DNA of 64,000 nucleotides from CAKXIK01 sp050947015 (GTDB taxonomy: Bacteria; Bacillota; Clostridia; Oscillospirales; Acutalibacteraceae), in NCBI GenBank assembly GCA_050947015.1, contig JBMNVT010000002.1:1-64000 (forward strand), in the 5' to 3' direction. A program made the position numbers and the translations under genes. This document shows, in pieces, positions 43,371 through 52,242 of the stretch; positions within the stretch are counted from its first letter, which is position 1, and each line of letters opens with the position of its first letter. Below the pieces are notes generated by a model, which saw nothing but the letters and a program-made list of their open reading frames with translations, ran no database searches and was not told the origin of the DNA.

Positions 43371-44717
43371 TTATTTTGTAATCATTTTTTCAATTTCATT
43401 GACCCGCTGCGATGTTCCCGGCGCCATGATATAATTCAGAAACAGTGCATCCGTCACATCATACATGCTCATCAGCTCGCTCAGATTCTGCGTAAAATAG
43501 CGGGGATCCACCACCAACGTTGTCTGATAATCGTGGCAGACAAACGGAACGAACGCATTGGCATATGATTCCTTGAAAATGATCAGCGTTTTGCCGTTTT
43601 GATTATCCAGATTTTCGATTTTTTCCAGCGGCTGGTCGCCATGGATGAAGCACATATAACTTTTCGGATTTTCCGCAACCAGCGTTCCCTTGCCCAGATA
43701 GCTTGCCGGCGTTGTGATGCTTTCTTTTGGATAATAAGAAAGCTGATAGTTGTAATCGGGATAATAGACGGTAAGTGTATCGGGATTGTTTTCCAGCGCC
43801 GTCCGGTCCACCTTACCCTTCAGATCCTTGTACAGGCTGCCCAAAAAGCCGGTATAATTTGCCGTGCGCAGGCCATCAAGCTTCATGGGGCTTGTAATTC
43901 CAGCGGTTTGGGCAAAAGCAGTGTAACCGTAATAAGCACCCAGCTGCGTCCAGTGGTGATCGGTACGAAAATAGATTTCTTCACCCAGATGCTGTGCAAT
44001 CGTACCGTAGGCGTCGACCGTCGTTACCTTGTCGCTCATCATGGAATAGATCTTTTCGATAGATTCTTTCTGGCTGGTTGTCTGGAAGCCCTCCGGCGCA
44101 TAAAATTCCGAATTAATCGGCACAACCATACACATCGTATTGACTGTGGGATATTTTTCTGCAAACAGGCTGACATTTTTTGCGTAACGCTCGTTTACCT
44201 TCGGCGCATAGCCGTAAAGCTGAAAAACCGTGCTGTTGACCAGAATCAGACCGATATCTGTTTTCACAACATCGCCTTCCTCATGGTAATCGGCCGAGCT
44301 TGTCCCTGCAGAGGACGTCTCCTGAGAACTTACTCCGCTGGCAGGGTGGGATTGCGTTCCCGCAGATTCCGCGGCGGAAGAGCTGTCCTCCGCTATTCCC
44401 TTGTCGTCGCTCCCCGTGTTGGGGATAAAGGTCGGCGTTTTGTCATCATTGATGCCATAAAGCTTTTTCAGCTTTCCAACATAGGAAACCAGCGATTCTC
44501 GCCCAAGAAAAGTATCGCTCAGATAGGTGGATACGCCGGAAATATAGCTGCCGTCCGCCAGGGCGGAAAACGAAAATTCCGGCATTGTGGCAAGCGCGCG
44601 TTTTTCTTCTTCCGAATACGTCGGCTTCGGCACCACAAGATTAATCATACCGACCACCAGCAGTGCAGAAAAGAACAGCGCAATACCGGACTTATATTTC
44701 ACATATTTTCTTTTCAT
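43371..44717 (-). CDS. DHHW-motif protein, O-acetylation partner (AlgX/AlgJ-like)
   Basis: 448 aa with an N-terminal signal anchor (SGIALFFSALLVVGMINLVV), so the rest is outside the membrane. The hallmark is YFRTDHHWTQLGAYYGY near residue 250, the DHHW motif of SGNH-like acetyltransferases. A Ser/Ala/Thr-rich low-complexity linker covers about residues 105-145. It directly follows the MBOAT gene (22 bp). Together they should move acetyl groups from the cytosol onto a surface polysaccharide; the polymer is unknown. Confidence 0.88.
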   Translation of the reverse strand: MKRKYVKYKSGIALFFSALLVVGMINLVVPKPTYSEEEKRALATMPEFSFSALADGSYISGVSTYLSDTFLGRESLVSYVGKLKKLYGINDDKTPTFIPNTGSDDKGIAEDSSSAAESAGTQSHPASGVSSQETSSAGTSSADYHEEGDVVKTDIGLILVNSTVFQLYGYAPKVNERYAKNVSLFAEKYPTVNTMCMVVPINSEFYAPEGFQTTSQKESIEKIYSMMSDKVTTVDAYGTIAQHLGEEIYFRTDHHWTQLGAYYGYTAFAQTAGITSPMKLDGLRTANYTGFLGSLYKDLKGKVDRTALENNPDTLTVYYPDYNYQLSYYPKESITTPASYLGKGTLVAENPKSYMCFIHGDQPLEKIENLDNQNGKTLIIFKESYANAFVPFVCHDYQTTLVVDPRYFTQNLSELMSMYDVTDALFLNYIMAPGTSQRVNEIEKMITK

Positions 44718-44739
44718 AAATCAAGCCATTCCTTTCTGC

Positions 44740-46224
44740 TCAGAAGCGGAAATAAATAAACGGATGATAGGTGTTGCCGGCAAGCATGGCCGTCGCCGTA
44801 AAGAGCAGCAACGCCAGCACGATGCCCTTGACCACATACGCAACGGCCGCCGGAATATTGCGTTCCGAAACGAGTGTCCCTTCTGCGTTCACTTTTGCGC
44901 CGCTCTGACACACGCGTACATACAGCTTTTTGACCGCCTTGATTACCGGCGTGCAGGCTATGATCGCCGCCAGCACAAAGAACATATTGTTTTTGAAATA
45001 CGTCATCACCGTTGCGGAGGTAAAGGCGTTTCCGTTCAGACCGAACAGACCCTTGAACAGCGTTCCCATCTGAGAAAGGTCAGTGTAGTAAAAAATCATC
45101 CAACCGATCACAATCAAGAACAGAAAATAAACGTGGGAAAAGATTTTGTGTTTCGCCAAAAAGTTACCGATAACATACTTTTCAAGCACCAGAAAGATAA
45201 AGAAATAAAGTCCCCACAAAACAAAATTCCAGCTGGCGCCGTGCCAAAGCCCCGTTAAGAACCAGACGATAAACAGATTAAAAATATGGCGCGCGGGTTT
45301 GCAGCGATTGCCGCCGAGCGGAATATAAAGATAATCGCGGAAGAAAGAGCCGAGGGACATATGCCACCGCCGCCAGAACTCCGTGATGGAGCCGGAAAGG
45401 TAAGGATAGTTGAAATTTTCGTGGTAATGGAAACCAACCATGCGCCCCATGCCGATTGCCATATCGGAATAGCCCGAAAAATCAAAATAAATCTGCATGG
45501 AATACATAATCAGGCCAAACCATGCGCCCAGCACCGGAACCTCGGCCAGATTGCTGCTTTCCAGATACGTTTTTGCAAGCTGCGCACAAGTATCGGCCAG
45601 AATCACCTTTTTGGCCAGCCCGACAATAAAGCGGTCGATCCCCATGGAGACCTCCACCGGCGTTACACGGCGGTTGTCAATCTCATCGGCAATGTGATCG
45701 TAACGCACAATAGGGCCTGCGATCAGCTGATGGAACAGGTTAATATACAGCAGCAGCTTAAGCGGCTGACGCTGAGCCCTGACATCCCCACGGTAAACAT
45801 CGATCAGATAGGAGACAATCTGGAACGTGTAAAAAGAAATACCGATCGGCAGATCAATTTGCGGCACAGGAATTGACGTGCCAAGCAGGCCGTTGACACT
45901 ACCCACCAGAAAGCCGGCATATTTAAAAACTGCCAGCAGCCCGAGCGCCACCACCAGCGAACCCACCAGACACAGCTTACTGCCCTTTGTCCCGCGAAAT
46001 TTTTCGATGCCGAGCGCAAAGAAATATTCCACCAGCACCGTTCCCAGCATCAAAAACAGATAAACCGGCTCGCCCCAGGCATAAAAGAACAGCGAGAACA
46101 CGATCAGAACCGCGTTTCGCAGATTGGTTGTTTTTGCGATGAAATAAAACAGCATACAAAGCGGGAAAAAAACATAGAGAAATTCCAGACTGGAAAAGAC
46201 CAACCCTACCACCACTTTCTTCAT
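44740..46224 (-). CDS. MBOAT O-acyltransferase (AlgI/DltB-like)
   Basis: 494 aa polytopic membrane protein. LPIGISFYTFQIVSYLIDVYRG, EFWRRWHMSLGSFFRDYLYIPLGGNR and FLTGLWHGASWNFVLWGLYF (catalytic His near residue 326) are the AlgI signatures. It transfers acetyl groups across the membrane for the DHHW partner encoded next. The start at 46224 has only a weak ribosome site; a TTG at about 46203, following GGTAGGG, is an alternative. Confidence 0.92.
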   Translation of the reverse strand: MKKVVVGLVFSSLEFLYVFFPLCMLFYFIAKTTNLRNAVLIVFSLFFYAWGEPVYLFLMLGTVLVEYFFALGIEKFRGTKGSKLCLVGSLVVALGLLAVFKYAGFLVGSVNGLLGTSIPVPQIDLPIGISFYTFQIVSYLIDVYRGDVRAQRQPLKLLLYINLFHQLIAGPIVRYDHIADEIDNRRVTPVEVSMGIDRFIVGLAKKVILADTCAQLAKTYLESSNLAEVPVLGAWFGLIMYSMQIYFDFSGYSDMAIGMGRMVGFHYHENFNYPYLSGSITEFWRRWHMSLGSFFRDYLYIPLGGNRCKPARHIFNLFIVWFLTGLWHGASWNFVLWGLYFFIFLVLEKYVIGNFLAKHKIFSHVYFLFLIVIGWMIFYYTDLSQMGTLFKGLFGLNGNAFTSATVMTYFKNNMFFVLAAIIACTPVIKAVKKLYVRVCQSGAKVNAEGTLVSERNIPAAVAYVVKGIVLALLLFTATAMLAGNTYHPFIYFRF

Positions 46225-46377
46225 TAACAGCTCATTCTTGTATTTTTAACTATTTTATTCTACCATATTCATTGCGATTTGCAAGCGAAAAGCGCCAATT
46301 TAAAAATTACAGTTTTGTTACAATTACCGAATATTTTTCTCTGCAAAAAAATTGCAGCATCATTCAAGAATTGCAAA

Positions 46378-46405
46378 TTGACATGTGTAATCATTTTGTT
46401 ATGAT
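46378..46405 (+). promoter_or_regulatory. Promoter of the DUF4091 gene
   Basis: TTGACA (46378-46383), 16-base spacer, TATGAT (46400-46405), 43 bp before the start codon. Confidence 0.75.
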
Positions 46406-46447
46406 GGATGGTGGTATCACAAATTTTAAGAAAGAAGGTCGGTTTAC

Positions 46448-48178
46448 ATGGCACCGTTTTTAAAGGTTACCAATGAAGCGTTCCGCCTCAAACTGAATTT
46501 TGACACCGAGATCCCCCCAGATTTACAGCGGCTGACAGCCGCACGCCGCGATCACGCTGCTTTTCAGCTGATTTTGCAGTCTGACCTGCAGTACAGCGTC
46601 AACACAGGGCATTCCGACTGGTTTTCCTCCAAGGGCAGGCTGGCAGGCCCGCACGAACGGCTTCGGGTAGCGGTTGAAGCCCCGTTCCCCGTAAAAATGA
46701 ATCCGGAGGAATTTGTCACCGACGACGACGGCGTTGAAAAAGCCGATATCCTGTTGGAGCAGGATGTTCGGGAAAGCCGTGCCAACGTACCGTCGGCAGT
46801 ATGGATCGAGCTTGAAATCCCGGAGGATGCCATTCCCGGCGATTATCCTGTCACAGTACATCTGTACAGTTCCCGGTATTTTGAGGATGAAACGCCGGTT
46901 CAGAGCAAAACCGTTATGCTTACCGTCGCAAGCACAGTTCTTCCCGCTCCGCAGGACTGGAAATTCTATCTGGATTTGTGGCAGCACAGCTCAAACATTG
47001 CCCGAAAACACGACGTGCCGCTTTGGAGCGAGGCGCATTTTTCCGTTTTGAAGCAATATGCCGCCTCTCTGGCTGCGCTGGGACAAAAATCTATCACCGT
47101 TATCGCAAGCGAAATCCCCTGGAACGGGCAGAGCTGTCAGGAAGACCATGAATATAAGGGCAATCTGTTTGAATATTCCATGATTCGCATAACCCGCCGG
47201 ACGGATGGGCGTTTTACATACGATTACAGTCCCATGCAGCGTTACATCGATCTTTGCACCGACGCCGGAATCTGCGGCGACATTGAAGTGTTCGGCATTG
47301 TGAACGTATGGAGCGACCCCGGACTGGCGGCAAAATGCCCCTGCCCCGATTATCCGGAAGCAATCCGGCTGCGCTATCTCGATGAGGCGGACGGCTGCAT
47401 GAAATATGTGCGCGACGCATCTGCCATCCACGATTATGTCCGCGCGTTGGAGGATTATTTTATCCGAACCGGTCAGATCTCACGGGTACGCATTGCCGCC
47501 GACGAACCGGTCGATCTTGAAAAATATCGCCACAGCTTGACGCTTCTGCAGGAGCTTGCACCGAATTTCCGCTGTAAAACCGCAATCAACCATGCAGAAT
47601 TCATTGAGGAGTTTCACGACCGGATTGACGATTTTGTTCCCTACCTGCGCTGCACCGTTGTGGAGTATGACCGGCTGATGCGGTATCGCCGTGAATATCC
47701 CGAAAAGAAATTTCTGTGGTATGTCTGCTGCGGCGGCGCAAGCCCGAACACCTTTTTGCGCACACCGCCGATTGAGTGCCGCATGATTGGGATTCTAACC
47801 AGCGCGTTGCGCATGGACGGCTTTCTGCGATGGAACTACACGGTATGGCCGGACGACCCGCGCCGTGAAATCCGCTACAGCGCCTTTGAGGCCGGCGACA
47901 CCAATTTTGTATACCCTGCAAACAACGGCGGCGCACTGCTTTCTCTGCGGTACAAAAACCTTCAGCGCGGCATTGCCGACTACGAACTTCTGGAACAGCT
48001 GCGAACGCTGCGCGGAGACCGTGCGGTGAACGCCGTGCTGAAAAACGTTTTGTTCGCCCCCGGTGTTCAGGACTTCTGGCAGGAAAAAGCGCTTCTTCCC
48101 AGTGAAAAGCTGTTCAGTTTAAACTGGGAGGATTATAACAGAACCAAAGCGGAGCTGCTTCGCGCGCTGCAGGCATAA
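46448..48178 (+). CDS. DUF4091 protein (glycoside hydrolase-like)
   Basis: 576 aa without a signal peptide. The N-terminal 170 residues are beta-rich (IELEIPEDAIPGDYPVTVHLYSS), followed by a TIM-barrel-like part with DLWQHSSNIAR and RVRIAADEPVD. The C-terminal DUF4091 region contains LRMDGFLRWNYTVWPDDPRREIRYSAFEAGDTNFVYP and SLRYKNLQRGIADYELLEQLR. Such proteins are assumed to act on carbohydrates; no reaction is established for this type. A single gene with its own promoter. Confidence 0.88.
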   Translation: MAPFLKVTNEAFRLKLNFDTEIPPDLQRLTAARRDHAAFQLILQSDLQYSVNTGHSDWFSSKGRLAGPHERLRVAVEAPFPVKMNPEEFVTDDDGVEKADILLEQDVRESRANVPSAVWIELEIPEDAIPGDYPVTVHLYSSRYFEDETPVQSKTVMLTVASTVLPAPQDWKFYLDLWQHSSNIARKHDVPLWSEAHFSVLKQYAASLAALGQKSITVIASEIPWNGQSCQEDHEYKGNLFEYSMIRITRRTDGRFTYDYSPMQRYIDLCTDAGICGDIEVFGIVNVWSDPGLAAKCPCPDYPEAIRLRYLDEADGCMKYVRDASAIHDYVRALEDYFIRTGQISRVRIAADEPVDLEKYRHSLTLLQELAPNFRCKTAINHAEFIEEFHDRIDDFVPYLRCTVVEYDRLMRYRREYPEKKFLWYVCCGGASPNTFLRTPPIECRMIGILTSALRMDGFLRWNYTVWPDDPRREIRYSAFEAGDTNFVYPANNGGALLSLRYKNLQRGIADYELLEQLRTLRGDRAVNAVLKNVLFAPGVQDFWQEKALLPSEKLFSLNWEDYNRTKAELLRALQA

Positions 48179-48198
48179 AATCGCTCCGTTGCGCACAG

Positions 48199-48227
48199 TT
48201 GCAATTTTTGATTCATAATGATATAAT
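48199..48227 (+). promoter_or_regulatory. Promoter of the first degV gene
   Basis: TTGCAA (48199-48204), 17-base spacer, TATAAT (48222-48227). About 130 nt before the start codon. Confidence 0.7.
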
Positions 48228-48361
48228 AATTTCAAACTTTAGAACTATTCCGAAAGGATTACGGCGGTTTCTCTGTCGGCGGACGCCCAAAACGATGCGG
48301 CAAATTGCCGTTTTGCGGCGTTGGCTGCAGCCGCCAAATGATTGAAAGGACGATGAATCAA

Positions 48362-49210
48362 ATGGCAAAGCCCATCAAAATCTGTGCGGACAGTACCTGC
48401 GATTTGCCGAAGGATCTCCTGGAAAAGTACAACATCGACGTTTTTGCGCTGCCCGTCAATCTGGGTGACAAACCCTGTCTGGACGGCGTGGACGTCCATC
48501 CCGACGATCTTTATGAATATTATAGAAAAACAGGCAGGCTGACAACAACATCCGCTCCTTCTCCGACCATGTGTGAGGACTGGTACCGGCCGTATGTGGA
48601 GCAGGGCTATGCCGTTATTCATTTCAGCATCAGCTCTGAAATGACCGTTACTCACGCAAATCATAAAGCGGGCGCCGCTGCTTTTGAAGACGTTTATCCG
48701 GTCGATTCGCGCTCACTCTCCTCCGGCATGGGAATGCTTGCCATCCGTGCCGCAAAAATGGCACAGGAAGGAAAAACGGTTGAAGAGATTCTGGCAGCCG
48801 TAAACGAACTGCGCGACCACATCGAAGTCAGCTTCGTTCTTGACCAACTGGAATACATGTGGAAGGGCGGCCGTTGCTCGGGTGTTGCCGCGCTTGGCGC
48901 CAATGTTTTGAAGCTGAAACCCTGTATTGAGGTTCGCGAGGCCAAAATGGGCGTTACAAAAAAATACCGCGGCAACCTTGCTGCGGTACATATGCAGTTT
49001 TTGGAGGATAAGCTCAAGGGACGCAATGATCTCGATTTGGACACCATCTTTATTACACATTCCAAAATAGATCCCTCATACATCGAAGCTGTTATAAACA
49101 AAATCCGCGAGCTGCAGCCGTTTGCAAATATCATTCCGACCGATGCCAGCTGCTCAGTCTGCAATCACTGCGGTCCGAACACCGTCGGAATTATTTACAT
49201 GACAAAATAA
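48362..49210 (+). CDS. DegV-family fatty-acid-binding protein
   Basis: 282 aa. Start chosen at the ATG at 48362, eleven bases after AAAGGA; the ATG at 48353 lies too close to it. KICADSTCDLPKDLLEKYNIDVFALPVNLGD is the DegV N-terminal signature, TTSAPSPTMCEDWY and IHFSISSEMTVTHANHKAG the lipid head-group loops. DegV (FakB) proteins hold fatty acids for phosphorylation by FakA. A second degV lies 1 kb downstream, so these may have different fatty-acid preferences. Confidence 0.92.
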   Translation: MAKPIKICADSTCDLPKDLLEKYNIDVFALPVNLGDKPCLDGVDVHPDDLYEYYRKTGRLTTTSAPSPTMCEDWYRPYVEQGYAVIHFSISSEMTVTHANHKAGAAAFEDVYPVDSRSLSSGMGMLAIRAAKMAQEGKTVEEILAAVNELRDHIEVSFVLDQLEYMWKGGRCSGVAALGANVLKLKPCIEVREAKMGVTKKYRGNLAAVHMQFLEDKLKGRNDLDLDTIFITHSKIDPSYIEAVINKIRELQPFANIIPTDASCSVCNHCGPNTVGIIYMTK

Positions 49211-49226
49211 TGTCATACTAATACTG

Positions 49227-49262
49227 AAAAACCTCATCCGCTATATAACGAATGAGGTTTTT
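49227..49262 (+). terminator. Terminator after the first degV
   Basis: AAAAACCTCATCCG / CGAATGAGGTTTTT stem around CTATATAA, with T-runs on both strands, so it can work for either direction. Confidence 0.85.
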
Positions 49263-49278
49263 CTATTGGACAGAATTT

Positions 49279-49464
49279 TCAAAGTGCAGCACACTGCTGC
49301 CATCCAAGCATTTCGCCGATCTCGCGGCCGAACACCCGCGCCATACATAAAAAACCCAGATCGTTCGGATGGCATTCGTCAACGGTGCAGCTGTCCGCCG
49401 TCAACCCCTGCGCTTCCAGCTCGAAAAAGACCGTTCCGCCATCGATTAACTTCTGAAATTCGAC
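49279..49464 (-). pseudogene. C-terminal remnant of an SGNH/GDSL hydrolase
   Basis: An open stretch of 61 codons on the minus strand, with no start codon, ends in FFELEAQGLTADSCTVDECHPNDLGFLCMARVFG. The Asp...HPND pair is the catalytic Asp-x-x-His block of SGNH hydrolases, which sits near their C-terminus. The upstream part carrying the catalytic Ser is absent; the frame is closed by TGA at 49465-49467. Too short to be functional. Confidence 0.8.
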
Positions 49465-49488
49465 TCATCTTTTCTACGCTTCCTTTTT

Positions 49489-50112
49489 TCATGATTGGGA
49501 TACCGGATCAGACGAACCCAAAACGCCCGCCTGCAACACCTTTCGCAGCAAATCCTTTGCCTTTGCGCCGATTTCCTTAACCGGACATTTTTCGTCAAAA
49601 CTACTGCGAATAAACCCCCAAAGGCCATTGCAAAGGAACCCGGTCATCTGCCTGAGCGAATAATCCAACTTCAGCCGGCTGCGTTCCTTTTGAATATAGA
49701 ACCGAACATACCGGAACACATATTGCTGCAGAGAAAACTGCAGATATGGATTTTGCTGTGAATCAATGCGGGAAAAAAACGGAAGCTGGCTGCAATACAA
49801 ATTCAGAATGCATTCCAGCAGATTTTCGCAGCCGAGAATCGGGTCGTTTTTTACATTGTTTTCCCTTTGCAAACGGCAAAAATCACGTTTTGCAATTCGC
49901 ACCATATCCTGAAACACATCGTCGGCCAGCTCGTATTTATCCCCGTAATGCACATAAAATGTGATTCTGCTCACCCGGGAATATGAACAGATTTCCGTCA
50001 CGGTAATCTGTTCAAACGGCTTTTCCTTCAGCAAGGCAGTCAACGCCTGTTTCAGCGCGGTTCTGGTTTTTTGAACCCGCCGGTCCTTTGATTTAATTGT
50101 ACATTTTTTCAT
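49489..50112 (-). CDS. TetR/AcrR-family regulator
   Basis: 207 aa from the ATG at 50112. The DNA-binding domain lies at about residues 12-60: KTRTALKQALTALLKEKPFEQITVTEICSYSRVSRITFYVHYGDKYEL. The C-terminal part is a helical ligand domain (TetR_C type with FLCNGLWGFIRSSF). It is divergent from the second degV gene, 160 bp away, and probably controls it in response to an acyl ligand; that is inference from position. Confidence 0.9.
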   Translation of the reverse strand: MKKCTIKSKDRRVQKTRTALKQALTALLKEKPFEQITVTEICSYSRVSRITFYVHYGDKYELADDVFQDMVRIAKRDFCRLQRENNVKNDPILGCENLLECILNLYCSQLPFFSRIDSQQNPYLQFSLQQYVFRYVRFYIQKERSRLKLDYSLRQMTGFLCNGLWGFIRSSFDEKCPVKEIGAKAKDLLRKVLQAGVLGSSDPVSQS

Positions 50113-50273
50113 TTTTGTACAACTACCTTTCAATCCGGAAAATCTGTCATTGTAATTTCTGCTCCGTCTTGATATCATTTTAATGGATGGATTGCCAAGT
50201 GTCAACTTGGCAAAACAGATTTTTTCATCTATGAACTTTTTTGGAAAAATATTTTGGAAAGGAATGACTTTCA

Positions 50274-51161
50274 ATGGAAAATTACGTTGTCAGCTGCTGC
50301 TCCACCGCAGATTTAACTGCCGAACACTTTGCCGCACGGAACATTCACGTCATCTATTTTCATTTTCTGTTGGACGGAAAACAATACGATGACGATTTGG
50401 GTCAATCGATTTCGTTTCAGAAATTTTATCAGGCGATGCGCGACGGCGCCGACACGCGCACCTCTCAGGTAAACGCGGAGGAATTTGAGCGTTTTTTTGA
50501 ACAGTTTCTCAAGGATGGGAAGGATGTTCTGCACGTTTGCCTTTCCAGCGGAATTTCCGGCGTATACAATTCCGCCAACGCTGCCAAAGAGGTATTGCAG
50601 AAAAAATATCCCGAACGCAAAATCTTTGTGGTCGATTCTTTGGGCGCATCCTCCGGTTACGGACTGCTGATGGATAAAATCGCTGATCTGCGTGACGAAG
50701 GAATGCCGATCGACACACTTTACACCTGGGTTAACGGTCACCGACTGGAACTGAACCACTGGTTCTTCTCCACCGATCTTTCGTTTTATGTCAAAGGCGG
50801 CCGCATTTCCAAAACCTCCGGCCGTGTTGGGACGCTGCTCGGTATCTGCCCGCTGCTCAATATGGATTACCTTGGTCGGCTAATTCCGCGTTACAAGCTT
50901 CGCGGCAAAAAACGCGTGATTGAAGAAATCGTGAAAAAGATGGAGGAAAACGCGCAGGATGGCCTGAATTACAGCGGCAAATGCTATATTTCCCAGTCCG
51001 ACTGTTACGAGGACGCCGCTGAAGTTGCCCGGCTGGTGGAAGAACGCTTTCCCAGGCTGAACGGCAAGGTGGAAATTAATTATGTCGGCACCACCATCGG
51101 CAGCCACACCGGCCCCGGCACTGTTGCGCTCTTCTTCTGGGGCAATCTGCGCAACAATTGA
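50274..51161 (+). CDS. DegV-family protein, second copy
   Basis: 295 aa. CSTADLTAEHFAARNIHVIYFHFLLDG opens the fold, TSQVNAEEFERFFEQFLKDGKDVLHVCLSSGISGVYNSA is the fatty-acid site, and FFSTDLSFYVKGGRISKTSGRVGTLLGICPLL is the conserved domain 2 loop. It ends VGTTIGSHTGPGTVALFFWG. Divergent from a TetR-type regulator. Longer N- and C-terminal parts than the first copy. Confidence 0.93.
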   Translation: MENYVVSCCSTADLTAEHFAARNIHVIYFHFLLDGKQYDDDLGQSISFQKFYQAMRDGADTRTSQVNAEEFERFFEQFLKDGKDVLHVCLSSGISGVYNSANAAKEVLQKKYPERKIFVVDSLGASSGYGLLMDKIADLRDEGMPIDTLYTWVNGHRLELNHWFFSTDLSFYVKGGRISKTSGRVGTLLGICPLLNMDYLGRLIPRYKLRGKKRVIEEIVKKMEENAQDGLNYSGKCYISQSDCYEDAAEVARLVEERFPRLNGKVEINYVGTTIGSHTGPGTVALFFWGNLRNN

Positions 51162-51177
51162 CCGCCAAAAAAGAAAC

Positions 51178-51218
51178 AGCGCGTCTTTCGGGAGGGGGAA
51201 TCTCTCGAGAGGCGCGCT
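51178..51218 (-). terminator. Terminator between degV and gpsA
   Basis: 13-bp stem AGCGCGTCTTTCG / CGAGAGGCGCGCT (two wobble pairs) around a 15-nt loop. Followed on the minus strand by GTTTCTTTTTTGG, so it best serves gpsA. Confidence 0.75.
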
Positions 51219-51265
51219 TTGCTGTATTGTTGATCTGTTTTAAAAAAATCGCAGCAGCTTTGCAT

Positions 51266-52222
51266 TCAGAATTCATTTTTCAGGCTGCGGGCAAACAGCG
51301 CCGCAAGCATCGTATCCGGATCCGCGCCTTCATGCAGAATCGCGTTGACCGCCGTACAGATCGGCAGCTCCACGTTATACTGCCGCTGCAGCTTCATCAG
51401 TGCCTGCACCGTGAAAAAGCCTTCGGCAAGGCTTTTGTATGCTTCGCCCCGCACAAACGCCTCCCCAAAAGCGCGGTTATGGCTGTACGGCGAAAACACG
51501 GTCGCCTCGTAATCGCCGAGATGGCAAAGCCCATAGGCAGAAAGCTCGCTGCCACCCATTGCCTGAATCAGCCGGGCAATTTCCCTTGTGCCGCGGGACA
51601 TCAGCGCACCCTTCAGTGTGGAAAGACGTTTTCCGTCCAACATGCCTGCCGCAATGCCGATTACATTTTTTGCTGCGGCGCCGATCTCACTGCCGATCAG
51701 ATCCTGCCCGTAATAAAAGCGGATCAGATCGCCGGAAAACGCATCGATCAGGCGCTTTTTCACAGCTTCCGCGGCGCTGTCGATCACCATACAGTTGGGA
51801 ATGCCGCGTGTAAATTCCTGCACATGGCCGGGTCCGAGCCACACGGCAATTTCCGATTCCGGCGAAAGCAACTCCGCCGCGATCTGTGAAAGACGCTTTC
51901 CTGTTGAAACCTCCAACCCTTTCATGCAAAGCACAAAGGTCCGGCTCTTCAGCGAGGAAAGCTCCTGCGCACAAAGCAGCGAACGCAGGTTTTGAGACGG
52001 AACTGAAATAACCATGACATCACTCGTCTGCGCCGCAGCAAGCGAATCGGTCAGCATCACCGATTCCGGCAGCTGCACCAGCCCATTGGAGCGCGTGTTC
52101 CGGAGCTGTTCCAGCGAAGGGGATCCGGGTCGGCCGTAAAGCGAAACGCGATGGCCGATCCGATTCAGATACCATGCCAGAAAGGTTCCCCAACGACCGC
52201 ACCCGATTACAAAAATATTCAA
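51266..52222 (-). CDS. gpsA: NAD(P)-dependent glycerol-3-phosphate dehydrogenase
   Basis: 318 aa. Reduces dihydroxyacetone phosphate to sn-glycerol 3-phosphate for phospholipid synthesis. VIGCGRWGTFLAWYLNRIGH is the Rossmann motif, VLCMKGLEVSTGKRLSQI and VWLGPGHVQEF follow, and the active site lies in GSEIGAAAKNVIGIAAGMLDG (Lys) with SRGTREIARLIQAMGG. The rest of the C-domain is normal. It lies 20 bp after the malic enzyme gene. Confidence 0.93.
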   Translation of the reverse strand: MNIFVIGCGRWGTFLAWYLNRIGHRVSLYGRPGSPSLEQLRNTRSNGLVQLPESVMLTDSLAAAQTSDVMVISVPSQNLRSLLCAQELSSLKSRTFVLCMKGLEVSTGKRLSQIAAELLSPESEIAVWLGPGHVQEFTRGIPNCMVIDSAAEAVKKRLIDAFSGDLIRFYYGQDLIGSEIGAAAKNVIGIAAGMLDGKRLSTLKGALMSRGTREIARLIQAMGGSELSAYGLCHLGDYEATVFSPYSHNRAFGEAFVRGEAYKSLAEGFFTVQALMKLQRQYNVELPICTAVNAILHEGADPDTMLAALFARSLKNEF

Positions 52223-52242
52223 GTTTCGCTCTTCCTCCCGAA

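Noticed and set aside
46272..46463. 63-codon frame upstream of the DUF4091 gene
   Set aside because: It spans the promoter and ribosome binding site of that gene and has no start signal of its own.
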